From Dillenia suffruticosa (Eukaryota; Streptophyta; Magnoliopsida; Dilleniales; Dilleniaceae): 64,000 nt of DNA. Made by a program: the position numbers and the translations under genes. Position 1 is the first letter of the stretch; every line of letters begins with the position of its first letter. Positions 22,909 to 36,894 of this stretch are shown piece after piece. A model generated the notes under the pieces. It had not been told where the DNA came from and ran no database searches. It was given only the letters and a program-made list of their open reading frames with translations. The stretch lies in NCBI GenBank assembly GCA_033439265.1, contig JAVTVX010000021.1:14659001-14723000 (forward strand), in the 5' to 3' direction.

Positions 22909-22950
22909 TTCTTTCGGTTTTGAAAGTCTCTCCCTCCCGAGTTCATTGTT
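20800..22950 (-). other. Possible spliced minus-strand transcription unit of unknown nature
   Basis: Read on the minus strand, the region starts with a GA-rich leader, followed by segments bounded by plausible AG and GT splice sites: about 22160-22077 (open as RNFYGCQYQNTREDK..., ending in a stop at its donor), 21823-21639, about 21283-21240 (open as EWGEKKKGTDDTIFM) and about 20853-20803 (open as GGEPSIILFGALCLALK, flanked by AG and GT). The last two would join in phase. However, I cannot join all pieces into one long frame and I recognise none of the peptides. It may be a long non-coding RNA, a small gene, or a remnant. Treat as a candidate only. Confidence 0.25.
22830..22905. repeat. (CT)n microsatellite
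   Basis: Long CT dinucleotide run with a single interruption near the middle. It generates spurious SLSL and RERE open frames on the two strands. Confidence 0.95.
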
Positions 22951-24283
22951 TTATTTTTGAAAATCTTACCGTCATCACTCTGATCTACTTCATTGACCGA
23001 TCAAAAACACTCATCTTACTCTGATCTACTTCGTAGGGGATCCCTCTGCTCTCTCTCTCTCTCTCGTCCTTTCTTTTGCTTTTGAAGATCTTACGGACAC
23101 GACTATGATCTACATTATTAGCCGGTCCAATAAAAGCCATTGACAGTGAAAAATTTTTTTTCTTTCTTTTATCATTTATATAGATATCTGAAATTTATCT
23201 TATTAATATAATTTTGATATTACGAGTCTCTCGTTAAGAAATTATTTTTTTTAAATTTTATTTTTTATTCTCATAACAAAAATTTAAAAATTTATGATTA
23301 AATGATTATAGTATCCTGTCTCAATATTCAACAAAGTTTCATGAGAAATGTTTTTTCTAGAAGCTTGGTTAGAAATGGCTTTTTATTGGGAAGCAAAACC
23401 ATTTATTTTTGGGACCGTGACCTCAAAATAAGACCAAGCACCTAGGAAATTTTCGGTTTCCATTTTACGCCTTTGGGAACTTTTATTGACATTCCCCCCT
23501 TTATTTTGTATACAATTATCTCCACGCAGTTGTGTCTGTTACAATTGTAGTTAAAGGCGCCTGTGGTGGGGGTGACCTTTCTAAGGTCATTTGTACAATG
23601 AGGTTGATAAATAACTGAATCCAACCCATTAACATGGTGAGCTAGAGAACACCAAAAACAGAAAATACACAAAATAAATAAATAAATAAAAATAAAAGAA
23701 AATTTTTGGGTATTGGAGAAAATTACTGCCCAATCAGCGATCAACAAGTGCAGAATCTCAAGAATGTTCGGATGACCAAAATACCCTTTTGAGGCCATGA
23801 AGATGCACGGCACAAAAATAGGAAAAATGTCTGCTTAAAAATAGCTACCTAATGGAACAAAACATCCCTTTTTGTAGGAGGTGAATGGAAAGACAGCAAT
23901 GTTCCCGTTACTTTGATGGAACTATTACCGTGCATCATCTCTTCCCTTCGTTTTGAGAATCCCTCTGCCTTCTCGCTCAGGTACCTCTCTCCCTCTCTCT
24001 CTCTCTCTCTCTCATTCATCAAAGTTTTAGAACAACGAGAGCCATCGCCAAAACATATTGTGCACACAATGTTGAATGATCATGGTTAGCTTTAGATGGC
24101 ATTTTGATTTCGATTTCATGCATGAAAATTGTTTAATTCTATCACTTGCATGTAGGTGAATTGTTGTTGTTGTGCTAACCAGGGACCATTACTGCAGGAG
24201 CAGTGGGTTTCTCCGGCGAGTTTGTAATGATCTAAGATTCATATTGGCTTAGAAACTCAACAGAAAAAGGGGAAAAAGAAAAA
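22951..24283. other. Intergenic region and PERK 5' leader
   Basis: AT-rich sequence with short CT microsatellites (about 23050-23065 and 23991-24013). The part after about 23920 is CT-rich and probably contains the PERK promoter and 5' untranslated region, possibly with a leader intron (AG near 24198). No independent coding sequence. Confidence 0.45.
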
Positions 24284-27200
24284 ATGTCCGAGGATAACAC
24301 GACTTCATCTTCTCCACCTCCACCACCACCACCACCATCATCACCACCACCACCACCTACGGAGGACGACTCCTCACCACCACCACCACCCACAGATTCA
24401 TCGCCGCCCCCCCCAGCACCAAAGTCATCATCACCACCCCCTCCACAGAGCTCCTCCCAGTCACCACCTCCCCCACCGCAGAGCTCCCAGTCATCACCAC
24501 CGCCACCTTCGTCTGGCAAAACCTCCTCGCCTCCTCCCCCACCATCATCATCCCAGACTCCGCCATGGAGCTCTTCTCCTCCACCCCCACCACCTTCATC
24601 GTCACAGCTCTCTGATGAATCGTCAACATCAACGACTTCTTTAGATTCATCAAGTAACAGCAAACTGACCATCGCCATTGCTGGGGCTGTTGCTGGGGGT
24701 TTGCTCCTTCTTATCATGATTTGCTTGATTGTCTCGTGTACCAGAAGAAAGAAGAGAAGACCTGAAGACAACATGCAATTCTACAGAGACAGCTCCGCAG
24801 GTATAAATAGCAAGCAACTTCATATATATAAAACTTGTCATGATCTTTTCCTTCCTTGGAGAAAGATAACGTAGGAAATCTCAAAGTTTGTGCGGGACTA
24901 ACCTAGTTATTCTAAGCGACTCTTGTTATGACTTGATGCTTACTGAGATTAAAAATGGACTTTTAAATTCCAAAAAAAAAAAAAATGGAAAATAACTATT
25001 AACATCATCATCATCTTAGCATTCTGTTATGGAAAATTTTAATTTCTTCTAATTGCAAAAACCTTTTTCTTTAATTGAAAAATATTATAAAAGAAAAGAG
25101 AGATAAAATGAATCAAACCAAGGCAAATTGATGTAGAGCCCAAACTTTTGAGCTTCATGAATAATGAAGGAAAAGCTAGGTCACTTCCTGACATTTTATT
25201 CAGCTATAAGATATAAATTATAATTGGTCTAATTTAATTTTGTTTTTATTCAGTAATACGGGATGGGCCTTGGACAATCACAAAAGACATCCTTAAGGAA
25301 TAAACATAATAAAATGATCCAGCAATTAATAATACCAAGGCTTACCCTCATACAAAGGTAGTTTAACCTAATTGCAAAAGGCCGATGAGCTAGAAGTCAA
25401 CTATATTATTCTCTTTTCTTTAAATGTTTCGACATCAAATCTTTTATATATATTAAAAAAATAATAATTGCAAGAGACACACTTACTCATATATGTTATG
25501 AGCAATGCGTGTGGTATATTTTTATTGATTATTGTAAATCTAAATAATTCTACTATTAAATTAAAAAAGTTTGAAATAGATCATGGATTTAGATTCAAGC
25601 TTCATTAATAAAATCAGGGCCAAAATTTTGACTATGTAATAGTTTTTTTCTACTTGCAAACAAAAGAGACTGTAGTACTAACTTCTGCACTTTTGTTGGT
25701 TTCTTGTTTAAATATGTAGCAAGTGGATATTATAACCAAAACTATAACCACATGCATCCAAATCAGCATTGGCAAATGGCTCCACATCAAGGGGACCATA
25801 TGACAGGCGGAGCTTGGGTGCCACCACCACCGCCGCCGCCACCACCGATGCTGAGTAGTGAGATGAGCTCTTCGGGTTTCTCTGGTCCTCGTGGACCACC
25901 TCTGCCCCCACCACACCCTGCCCTCGCCCTTGGATTTAATCAGAGTACCTTCAGCTATGATGAGCTCCATGCTGCCACTGGCGGATTTGCCAATACCAAC
26001 CTATTGGGCCAGGGTGGATTTGGATATGTACACAAAGGGGTGCTGCCGAATGGAAAGGAAATCGCAGTGAAGAGTCTCAAGTCTGGCAGCGGACAAGGGG
26101 AGAGAGAGTTCCAGGCTGAGGTTGAGATCATTAGCCGTGTCCATCATAAACATCTTGTGTCACTTGTTGGGTATTGCATTGCTGGAGATAGAAGGTTGTT
26201 GGTCTATGAATTTGTGCCTAACAAGACCCTTGAATTCCACCTTCATGGTAACCATGCTCTCTTTTTGCTAATCATCAAGCTCCGTTTGATTTTTTAGGGC
26301 TTGTATATTGCTTGGAATTAGACATTTCCTACTTGTTGTGACAAAGTCATTACGTAAGAGTTCCGTGAGTAAAGATCTCTCATAGGTGTAACTCTAAGAA
26401 AAAAATTGAGAAAAATATATTTTTTGTCAAATTTACTCATAATAAATAATAATCTTTTAATAATAAAATTGACTATGAACTAAATTAAATTTTTTATATT
26501 GTTGAAAATGATGAAGAATGATTTTTTTTTTTTTATTGAAACATTTGATGAAATCTCATATTACAGGAAATGATTGCCCACCAATGGAGTGGAGTGTAAG
26601 GATGAAAATCGCACTTGGATCAGCCAAGGGGCTTGCTTACCTCCATGAAGACTGTAAACAACTCAACCCTCTCTCTCACACACACCTACTCACACCCACA
26701 CGCACAAAAAATGCGTATATTGACTTGCTTCCCTATATGCAGGCCACCCGCGCATTATCCACCGTGACATAAAGACCGCAAATATCCTACTTGACTATGG
26801 TTTCGATGCTAAGGTACGTGCGTGATCTTTTAAGCATAAGACTTGATGTATGCTATTAGGATGTTTCTTGTGGCTAATTAAGTGATCCGTTGAAACATAA
26901 ACATAACTTAGGTGGCTGATTTCGGTCTGGCAAAGCTATCTGCAGACACAAACACTCACGTTTCAACTCGTGTCATGGGAACATTCGGGTAAGAGATAAC
27001 AAACCCTAATATTTACCATGACTCTATTTTTCACATGCACGAGCATAGCACATAAGAGGCCTATTAATTTTATAATTTTTGTATATATGCTAACTCAGGT
27101 ACTTGGCACCAGAATATGCTTCAAGTGGCAAACTAACTGAGAAATCTGATGTCTTCTCCTTTGGTATTATGCTTCTGGAACTGATTTCAGGCCGACGTCC

Positions 27201-28252
27201 CGTAGATAACACTATGGAGGATAGCTTGGTGGACTGGGTGTGAATCCATCCCCTGACAAAATCAATTTTTTTTTGTCTCATCATACTTCAAATAAGGAAG
27301 TGAAGTTGAATGATGCCCCTAATATAATGTACTTCTTTTGTTAATGCCCAAACAGGCTAGGCCTATGCTCTTGAAGGCAATGGAAGAAGGAACCTTTGAT
27401 GAGCTCGTTGATCCCAGGTTGGAAAGCAACTACAGTCCCAATGAGCTTGCTCGCATGGCGGGCTGTGCGGCTGCTTGTGTTAGGCACTCCGCAAGAAGAC
27501 GGCCAAAAATGAGCCAGGTAAGTTCCTCCATTCCATAAATTTTGTATCATAATAAAATAATATTTACATTGTTTATAAGTTTTGTATCAAACTTTAATAC
27601 TATTTACTCAAGGCAACAAAAAGAAAAAATGTGATTCTTTGATAAAAGAAATCAATTAGGGGTTCTTACAATACTTTTAAAGAATAATATATTTAAAAAA
27701 AAAGAAAAAAAAAACATTTTCTGACCGATAGAATAAAGTGGTTTTCATCCGATTCCTATTTTAAAATCAAACTGCTAACATCAAGAGTTACATTTACTAC
27801 ACCCAGAATTTTGAATTTAAGATACAAAATTTAATAGCGCTGATATTATTTTTCTAGCATTTGACGTAAACCCCATAAACATATTCCCTTTCCATATTTG
27901 ATACATGGCGAGAGAAGATGGTTTGCCTATAAATTTTCAACAAGAATTCTTATAATGTGATCAACTATATGTATTTGCGAAACAGGTCGTGCGCGCACTC
28001 GAAGGAGATGTATCCCTGGATGATCTAGATGAGGGCCTAAAGCCAGGACAGAGCGGGGCATTTGGGTCAAGTGGTAGCTCTGACTATGACAAGGGATCAT
28101 ACAATGCAGACATGACCAGATTCAGGAGGATGGCATTGTCAAGCCAAGAATTTGCGAGCAGCGAGTATGGAGGCACGAGTGACTATGGAATGCATGCTTC
28201 CTCTTCAAGTGGTGACTTGGCCCGCAAGCAAAGCCCTCGAACAAACTTCTAG
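24284..28252 (+). CDS. PERK: Proline-rich extensin-like receptor kinase (PERK)
   Basis: Plasma-membrane receptor-like serine/threonine kinase whose extracellular extensin-like region is thought to contact the cell wall. Eight exons: 24284-24800, 25720-26247, 26567-26653, 26743-26813, 26912-26988, 27099-27237, 27356-27517 and 27986-28252; the frame closes at 615 aa. Residues 1-125 are Ser/Pro-rich with many SPPPP blocks and no classical signal peptide, as is usual for PERKs. The membrane segment is about 128-152, followed by a basic stop-transfer TRRKKRR. A second proline-rich stretch precedes the kinase domain. Catalytic elements: glycine loop GQGGFG (269-274), AVK lysine (K290), [11 protein letters not shown] (HRD 384-386), DFG (404-406) and APE (430-432), so it should be an active RD-type kinase. 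The C-terminal tail is rich in Ser, Gly and Tyr. All splice sites are GT-AG. Intact; which PERK number it matches cannot be told from sequence alone. Confidence 0.95.
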
Positions 28253-29482
28253 TTTGAATCCGGAGTGAGGGGTTGCTTGGATCTTAAAATTCTTTTGGGG
28301 GGTATTCTCAATCACTCAACTAACATGCCATTGAGATTTAGCTCGGGTGGAAGGGCAAAAACCAAAGAAAATTGCATTTTAATTGTTCATTATTGAAACC
28401 ATAAGAGTTCATTAATTTGTTTAAATGGGGTCTTTGTATAATTATAGGTGGTCGAATGCCAAATTTTTTTTTTCTCTGTTGTTTTGTATTAATAATTTAT
28501 GAACTAATTAACTGTATCATCTGTTTCTTTTTAAGGTTTAATATCCGCAATGCAGTTCATCCGGCAGTAAATCCAATCCAAATTATAAAACTCCAACATA
28601 ATCAAACCCAGAAGGTTATAACTCAATTTTATACTTGCTATTTTATTTTTTAAATTATTTCTTCAATTAAAAAAGCAAAGAAAAATAACATATAATAAAT
28701 AATAAATAATAAATAATAACAAGAATTTCTTTTATCCCACTCGAAATGATCTCATCTCATAATAATTCATTTCTCAGCTATATGTCCAAATTCTACAACG
28801 TTAAAAAGAATTTTTCAGGGTTTACTTTCACACTTGTAGGGATGCTCTTCAAGGTCGCATTCCCTTGTTCTTGTTTTCCTGCAATCATAAAGGTTGATTA
28901 ATACTTAAAATAAATAAATAATTATATTATAAATCTGATTGACCGGCTATCATTAGGAAACTAAATTGGACCAAGGCTAAATCAAGCTTGTGATTCTTAG
29001 AAAAGCTACCAAGTTCCCCCAAAATGGGTCATGCTTGTTTGGTTGGATGGGTAGGTCCATTCAACCATCTATTATTATTATTATTATCATCATTATTATT
29101 ATTATTTTTGGTTATATGAGAGGATGAATGGACTAACTTTTAAAGTAAACCCTTTTCCAAATATCACATTTTAACAAATGATATATCTCAACTGAGAGTA
29201 TAACTTGTGTACTCTTAGACTACCTTCTATCCCTAGTTTAGCAAGCATATCCGCATTGATATTACTTTATTTGTGAACAAAAATCATCTATAGCACCGAC
29301 GACGTGTTCCGGATTAATTCCTGATATTCCTAGATTATGTGATAGTATGCATGGGAGAAAACTATATCCGATGTAAGGATTGTAATAGGCTCAGCTAAGT
29401 CATACTCTAGAATAACTCATTTCTATCTCCAAATTTTAGTACAAAAGATAGAAAAACATTAACTATCCTTAGACAAACTTTA

Positions 29483-29542
<60 letters not shown>

Positions 29543-30175
29543 AGTTCTTATACAAGATTTGTCTAGTATATTTAGCTTTTGTGTAGACAAAACACTCAAA
29601 AAATAGAAATTAAAATTCTTACTATCATAAAAAAAAATTGTATACAAATAAAAATGGTAGATAATTAAATTCTTTTATTGGGTATTGAAATGGCGCGTAG
29701 ATTAGTTTTAACATCATTGGACTCCATGAGAAAAATTTGTGACTAAAAAACTTAATTTTATTATAAAATTCTATTTTTTTTTTATCTAAAACTTTTTATC
29801 TTTTAATAAAAATATTATAATTATAATAAAAATTAATAAGAAAATTTAAGATTTTTTAAATAAAAAAAAAATCGAGTTAAGATTTATTATGATTGGCTGC
29901 TGTGATGGGGACTCGGTTATATCTCAAATCGAACATTTTACGGTGGCTACGCGGTGTAACGGTACGACTAGCCCTCTTTTACTCAAGAGAAGATAAAAAA
30001 TAAATAAATAGTTGGTGAACGCACTCGGTGGTGTCGCGTACAGCCGATTCTAATCCATCTACGCACCATTTTTTCTGACGCTAAAGGCCTGACGCAGAGA
30101 GACAGAGAGAGAGAGAGGGAGGGAGAGCGATAGCGATATAAATCCCACAGATCTGATTGTTTCAAAGTACCTACC
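28253..30175. other. Intergenic region between PERK and gamma-COP
   Basis: 3' flank of PERK, AT-rich spacer and then the gamma-COP promoter. It contains an ATT microsatellite (about 29068-29106) and an AAT microsatellite (about 29486-29541). A GA-rich leader precedes the gamma-COP start at 30176. No supported gene. Confidence 0.5.
29486..29541. repeat. (AAT)n microsatellite
   Basis: Trinucleotide run of about 18 AAT/ATA units with one interruption. Confidence 0.9.
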
Positions 30176-33100
30176 ATGGCTCAACCTCTAGTGAAGAAAG
30201 ACGACGATCGCGACGATGAAGGTCAGTCTTCGATTTCTTTATTTTTCTCTATTTTTGAAATTCAATTGCTTCAATCAAGATTTGTTTTCAATTCGCGCCC
30301 CATTACCGAGTACGGTTAATGGATCCGTTGTTAGGTTTTTCAGATCTGATTTGTTCTAGGTCTTGTGATCCAATTCATTATTTTACTGGCAATTGACTGG
30401 ATTAGTCAATCTGAAGAGTTAGATGTTTAGCTATCGACGAATTTAGGTTTTTTTTTTTTGGAACGATGTATGATTAGGCTTCAATTGCAATGTGGATCTT
30501 TGCATATTAGATCTCTCAAAATGTTACCCATTTTGGTCTAGATTTTGCGCAAAATTGAATGTTTAAGTAATTTCACTAATGATGCTGAATCTATTTATGT
30601 AAATGGAAAACAATATAGAAGTTCGCTGGTTAGATATCTTAAAAGGCTCTCTATTTAGGTATTGATTTTGCACAGAACTGAACGTTGAATCTGTGCATGC
30701 ATGGTTAAGTTCGGGATTCTACTCGCTTGGTTTCAAGAGTTGAATTGTAGAGCTGGCTAACATCCTAAGAAAATTTAAATTGGAATGTGGGAATGGAAAA
30801 TCACATCGAAATAAATTAGAAATCATAGGGTCTGACAGATAACTGTGAATATCTTGACTTAAGTGTATCAAATTTGATTGCGTTACAGCGGAGTACTCTC
30901 CATTTTTGGGGATTGAGAAGGGGGCTGTTCTTCAGGAAGCTAGGATTTTCAATGATCCCCAGCTTGATCCAAGGAGATGCTCTCAGGTACTACATTGTGC
31001 CACTGAATTCCATGTGTTGAGTCTTTTGATAATGTATGTTGATTCTGATTTGAAAAGTGTTTCTTGGATTTTTTTATGCCCTGATTGGTTAACTGCATAT
31101 TCTAGGTCATAACAAAGCTCCTGTATCTGCTTAACCAAGGAGAGTCATTTACCAAGGTTAAAATCTCATTTCTATAATTATAATTATATTGCTTAATTGT
31201 TTCTTTCCCCCTTTGTTCCTTTTTGTACTAACATTTTAGTCTTTCAGTTGTCTTTCTTTCATGATTAGAAATCTCACCTCACGTACTTAAATGGGGTCTG
31301 GATTTGCTTTAAAATAGATTGAAGCCACAGAAGTATTCTTTGCTGTGACCAAGCTCTTTCAGTCAAAGGATATAGCATTAAGGAGGATGGTTTACTTGAT
31401 GATCAAGGAGCTCTCTCCTTCCGCAGATGAGGTTTAATGTTCAAATAATTGAATAATCGTGGTACTCTTTGTTTAAACTAACCAATAGTTTCTGACAGTT
31501 TCTACTTAAATGTCAAAGGTCATTATTGTCACGAGTTCACTTATGAGAGATATGAACAGTAAGACTGACATGTATCGAGCAAATGCAATTCGTGTCCTCT
31601 GTCGAATCACAGATGGTGCACTCCTTACCCAGATAGAGCGATACTTGAAACAAGCCATTGTTGATAAGAATCCTGTTGTTGCAAGTGCTGCACTTGTTAG
31701 TGGGATCCATTTGCTTCAGGTGCCATTTATATGGTCTCAAATGGATCAAATTGCTGCTATGAAAATTGGAATGTTTTCTAATGTGCGTGGATTTATTTCA
31801 GACAAATCCAGAAATAGTGAAGCGGTGGAGTAATGAGGTACAGGAAGCTGTTCAATCAAGGGCTGCCCTTGTACAGTTCCATGCTCTAGCTTTGCTTCAT
31901 CAGGTATGCTGTGATCTTGGTTTTGTATTCAGGGTTTAACTAATTTGTTGATATGGGGAACAACTTGTGTCATGGCAATTTCTTAACCATGTGGTGCGTC
32001 ATAAAATTGCAGATCCGACAAAATGATCGCTTGGCAGTTAGCAAGCTAGTTACAAACTTGACGAGGGGAACAGTTCGCTCTCCTTTGGCACAGTGCCTCT
32101 TGATACGTTACACTAGCCAGGTGCAACTCTTTGATGAAGTGAAAGCTTGCTTTAGGAATGAGTTTCTATGCTGTCCAACCAACCTTTGCATGACAAATAT
32201 GTGTGTAGGTTATTAGAGAATCGTCTAACGTGCAAACTGGTGACCGCCCATTCTTTGACTATCTTGAGGGTTGTCTTCGCCACAAAGCAGAGATGGTGAT
32301 TTTTGAAGCTGCTAGAGCAATCACGGAGCTAAGTGGGGTGACAAGTCGTGAACTTACTCCCGCAATAACTGTTCTACAGCTGTTTTTAAGTTCTTCCAAG
32401 CCTGTGCTTCGTTTTGCTGCTGTTCGCACTTTGAACAAGGTTAGATTTATCCTTGTTTTAGTAGTTATAATTGGTTACATTCATGACGTCTGACTTTCTT
32501 GCAGTCATTCTTCGGATTGCTTCACCTTTTTCTAGTTCTCAGGCGTGAGGAGTTGCATTCCTGTTTGTCTCTAGCTTGCTGCTGATAGGTTTTTTCTAGG
32601 ACAATGTTTGGAGATGGATGTTATGCATGATTTGAAAATGTCGTGTATTGCATGCTAGAAAACTTGGATGAAGATTTAGCTTAGTCAATGTTTTTTAATG
32701 GATCACACATGGATGATATATTGTTAAGAGTGGATCTTTTTTCTTTGTTCCTTATGATTTGCACATGAACTTGGCATTTTACGTTAATGGACTTTCAAAA
32801 AAGGGCTTCAGACTAGCTGATATAAGCCTGCTTTTAGGTGTTCAGCCTTCTCCTGTTTGTAGTCTGTTGAGATTGTGTACAAGCTCAAGCACATCTTTAG
32901 CTCTAGAAAGCTTTGGGTTGTTACTGTTGAATCTTGTGGCTCAATTTTGTATTTGAACTTTACCCATGATTAAACAAGTTCTGTCTTTTTGATAAGATTA
33001 GGCAAACGTGTCTTAAAAGTGTTTCAAGTTTGGCTTTTTTGTTCATCAAGCTTTATATTTACCAGGAGCAGTCTGGCCGAGCTTTTTTATATTTGACCTT

Positions 33101-36100
33101 GTTTGGCAAGAAGTTTGTTGATTTGCAGTCTGACTTCCGGTTTATAAATTCCGTTTGTACATTTAGTTCTATAAACTTTAGGAATGTTCTGTATATTCTT
33201 TGCCAGCACCCTACAAATCTACCTTGCTTTCTTGGGGCTTGTTGATGGAAACTGTTGTTCAAATTTCATTTCTTTTAGTGTTAGATGGTTTTGTTTTCGT
33301 CTTTTGATTGGTGCATAGGATAGATGCTTAATTATGCTTTGAATTATGAGTCTACAAAAACTGTATTTTCTGTTTGGTTGAACAAGTTATTCTGTCATTT
33401 AATTTTAATAGGAATATGACACTCCCCATGCTGTTAGTAATTTCAGAACATGCATTCATCTTGCCAATTTTCTTTGGACACCATTTTCAGGTTGCAATGA
33501 CACACCCAATGGCTGTTACAAACTGTAACATAGATATGGAAAGTTTAATATCCGACCAAAACAGAAGCATCGCAACACTTGCCATTACCACGCTTCTCAA
33601 AACAGGCAATGAATCAAGTGTTGACCGTCTGATGAAACAAATTACAAACTTCATGTCTGACATAGCAGATGAATTCAAGATTGTTGTTGTGGAAGCTATT
33701 AGATCTTTGTGTCTGAAGTTCCCTCTCAAATACAGATCCTTGTAAGTGAAGCTGTTCTTTTTTAACAAATTTTGCTGTCTCCCCCATTATTTCAGCGTAA
33801 ATATATACTTTGTGTTATGCTTAGAAGTTAGAAGTGCCAGAAATAATTTTTTATTGTCCTTTTTGACAGGATGAATTTCTTAAGCAACATTCTAAGGGAA
33901 GAAGGTGGTTTTGAGTATAAGAAGGCAATTGTTGATTCAATTGTTATCCTTATTAGGGATATCCCCGATGCAAAAGAAAGTGGATTGCTGCATCTCTGTG
34001 AATTCATCGAGGACTGTGAATTTACATATCTGTCCACCCAGGTGATCTTGTTTTCTGTTAATCAACTGCAGTGTGATTGATAACATTGATCTTCTAAAGT
34101 TGACTAATTTTATGGATTGGTTTCTTTTTGTTTGGTTCTTTCTTGAGTAGATACTACATTTTCTTGGAATTGAGGGTCCAAAGACTTCAGATCCTAGCAA
34201 ATATATTAGGTATATCTATAACCGCGTGATTCTTGAGAATGCAACTGTGCGAGCTAGTGCAGTAAGCACCTTGGCAAAGTTTGGAGCCATGGTTGACGCA
34301 TTGAAGGTGAAATTTTGTTTCATATTTTTTTCTGGGAGCATTTATACTGTAGAAGTTGTGTACTTATTGTATACATCACTTTGCAGCCCCGAATTTTTGT
34401 TCTCTTGAGGCGATGTCTCTTTGATAGTGATGATGAGGTGAGATACCATTTATGAATTTATATTCAAGTCTAGAGATATTGTGTGTTGTTTTATTGTATT
34501 TATTTGGCAGTAGTCGGTGCAATAATGTGTTCTGTTCTTCAATTTTTGGAATGGACTCTGGGAGGCATTTTCTGTCTTTTAGGCTCCATTCTGATCCTCT
34601 TTAAAGGAAAAATCATCACCGGACATAATTTTAGATGTGTTTAGGATTTTGCTTTGGATGAATGCTACTTGTTGCACTCTGGAGTTTTCATGAGACTTAC
34701 CTATTGGTTCTCATTCAACAGCAACTCATTATTTTTTCCTCTCTTCAGGTTCGTGATAGGGCTACGCTTTATCTAAATACGCTTGGTGGTGATGGTACAG
34801 TTGTTGAGACTGATAAGGATGTTAAAGACTTCCTGTTTGGTTCATTGGATGTCCCATTGGTTAACCTGGAGACAAGTTTGAAAAACTATGTTAGTTTACA
34901 CCTTGCCTTTTGTCCATGTTCTCTATTGTGCATTAGGGGTGTGCCATAATTTGTTGGACCTTGATGCAGGAGCCTTCAGAAGAACCTTTTGACATCTCCT
35001 CTGTACCTAGAGAAGTTAAATCCCAACCACTTGCAGAGAAGAAAGCACCTGGTAAAAAGCCAGCGGGTTTGGGTGCTCCACCTTCAGGTCCTACATCAGC
35101 TGTCGATGCCTATGAGAAGTTGCTATCCTCTATTCCAGAATTCTCAAGCTTTGGAAAGCTTTTCAAGGTTTTTTTCTTCTGCTTCCACCTGCAAAACTTG
35201 ATTTTGTTGGATTTATTGGTGGTTTGAGAGTTTTTACATACTTGTTCCTTCTTGTATCTCAGTCTTCAGCACCTGTTGAGCTGACAGAAGCTGAAACAGA
35301 GTATGCAGTAAATGTTGTGAAGCACATATTTGATAAGCATGTTATATTCCAATACAACTGCACCAATACGATTCCAGAGCAGATGTTGGAAAATGTGAGA
35401 AGTAGATCTTCTAAATTTCAGCAAGTTTTTCTTTTTTGTTAGCCTCAGCGTGAACCCTAATTATCCACCCGTATCCGCTGCCAGGTGATTGTAATTGTTG
35501 ATGCTTCAGAAGCGGAAGAATTCTCTGAAGTAGCATCCAAACCTCTGAGATCTCTTCCATATGATACACCTGGACAGACATTTGTGGCATTTGAGAAGCC
35601 AGAAGGGCTACCTGCAGTTGGAAAATTCTCAAACACATTGAGATTTATTGTTAAAGAGGTAAGTGTCTTGTTTCCCCAAACCCCCCCCCCCCCAAAAAAA
35701 AAAATGCTTGTGTTATGAGCATAGTTCTGTCTATAGGTGGACCCATCAACTGGCGAAGCAGAGGATGATGGGGTGGAAGATGAATATCAGCTGGAGGACC
35801 TTGAGGTGGTAGCAGCTGATTACATGTTGAAGGTGGGTGTTTCCAATTTCAAGCATGCTTGGGACAGCATGGATCCGGATACTGAGCGGGTAGATGAATA
35901 CGGCCTTGGCCCAAGGGAGAGCTTGGCAGAAGCTGTGAGTGCTGTAATCAGCCTTCTTGGCATGCAGCCTTGTGAGGTAAATTTGGTTTAAGAGCATCCT
36001 TTTTCCTTTATGATGGTTTTTATTACTTTTGAACACTTGACAAATTGCAGAGATGGAGTTCGGAAAGCTAGATCTTTGATCCTGTTGATGCTTTAAGTTT

Positions 36101-36894
36101 ATGATTAACCCAAAAAGCTACCACTTGCCCATTCTCTGTTGCATACTGAAGTACACCTAGGCGGTGACTGCACCAAACAAAATGATGACAATGCCAGTAT
36201 CCCATGTCCCAGAGTACTTGCATCTTTGCAGAATTTTGACTTTGTTTTGTCTGTAAATGGATTTATACTGAGCATAAATCATTTCTCCAAGTAAATTGAA
36301 ACAAGTGACTAGGCACAGAATATCATTCCATGCTGTTTATTGTTGCTAGCCAGCCTTTCCTTGGAAAACTGTATTTAGGCCATATTAGCTGGACAGCTGA
36401 AAGCTAATCTGACTTCTAAATTTTGATAGAAAACTATATCCATGTTATCCCAATTCCATGCATCCTGGAAAAGCTAAAATGACAAAAATCTATACTCAAA
36501 AGTTTCTTTTTCTTTTGCTCCATTTAGATGCCTCATGATAGAAAATGAGAATGTAATCTCTATAGCATCAGTCTGCATTTGCTGCTTCTGCTACTATTAT
36601 CAGTTTTAGCATAGCTTTATGTAATAGTTATTAATTTCTGGTTCTTTCTGCATGCTGCTGACCACCTTTCCACACAATTTTCTCTTTGGGTATTTTCAGG
36701 GCACGGAGTCTATCCCAAGCAATTCAAGGTCACACTCGTGTCTACTTTCCGGCATATACATTGGTAATGTCAAGGTACTTGTTAGGTTGTCATTTGGCAT
36801 AGATGCTCAGAGGGAAGTTGCCATGAAGCTTGCTGTTCGATCTGATGATGAAGCAGTCAGCGATGCCATTCATGAGATTGTAGCGAGTGGCTAG
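30176..36894 (+). CDS. COPG: Coatomer subunit gamma (gamma-COP)
   Basis: Large subunit of the COPI coat that drives Golgi-to-ER and intra-Golgi transport. Eighteen exons with GT-AG introns: 30176-30221, 30889-30986, 31106-31156, 31318-31431, 31519-31719, 31802-31903, 32013-32120, 32209-32439, 33491-33741, 33870-34041, 34151-34306, 34387-34437, 34749-34889, 34970-35167, 35263-35394, 35485-35658, 35737-35976 and 36700-36894. The summed length gives 886 aa, the length of Arabidopsis gamma-COP. The start is [15 protein letters not shown], then [20 protein letters not shown]. Residues up to about 550 form the adaptin-like HEAT solenoid (for example [26 protein letters not shown]). A flexible lysine/proline-rich hinge ([14 protein letters not shown]) precedes the C-terminal appendage, which ends [18 protein letters not shown]. 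The gene is intact. The region from exon 11 onward has a direct, decayed copy at 55.8-59.2 kb. The terminal exon codes the conserved final 64 residues. Confidence 0.97.

Noticed and set aside
22746..22946. Open frame of Arg-Glu repeats (and its SLSLSL partner on the other strand)
   Set aside because: It is only the CT microsatellite read on each strand, with no conserved flanking protein. The similar frames at 61375-61650 are likewise explained by the microsatellite, though there the plus strand flanks are real PRA1 text.
24232..24774. Gly/Asp/Glu-rich minus-strand open frame opposite PERK exon 1
   Set aside because: It is the antisense shadow of the proline-rich extensin-like coding region.
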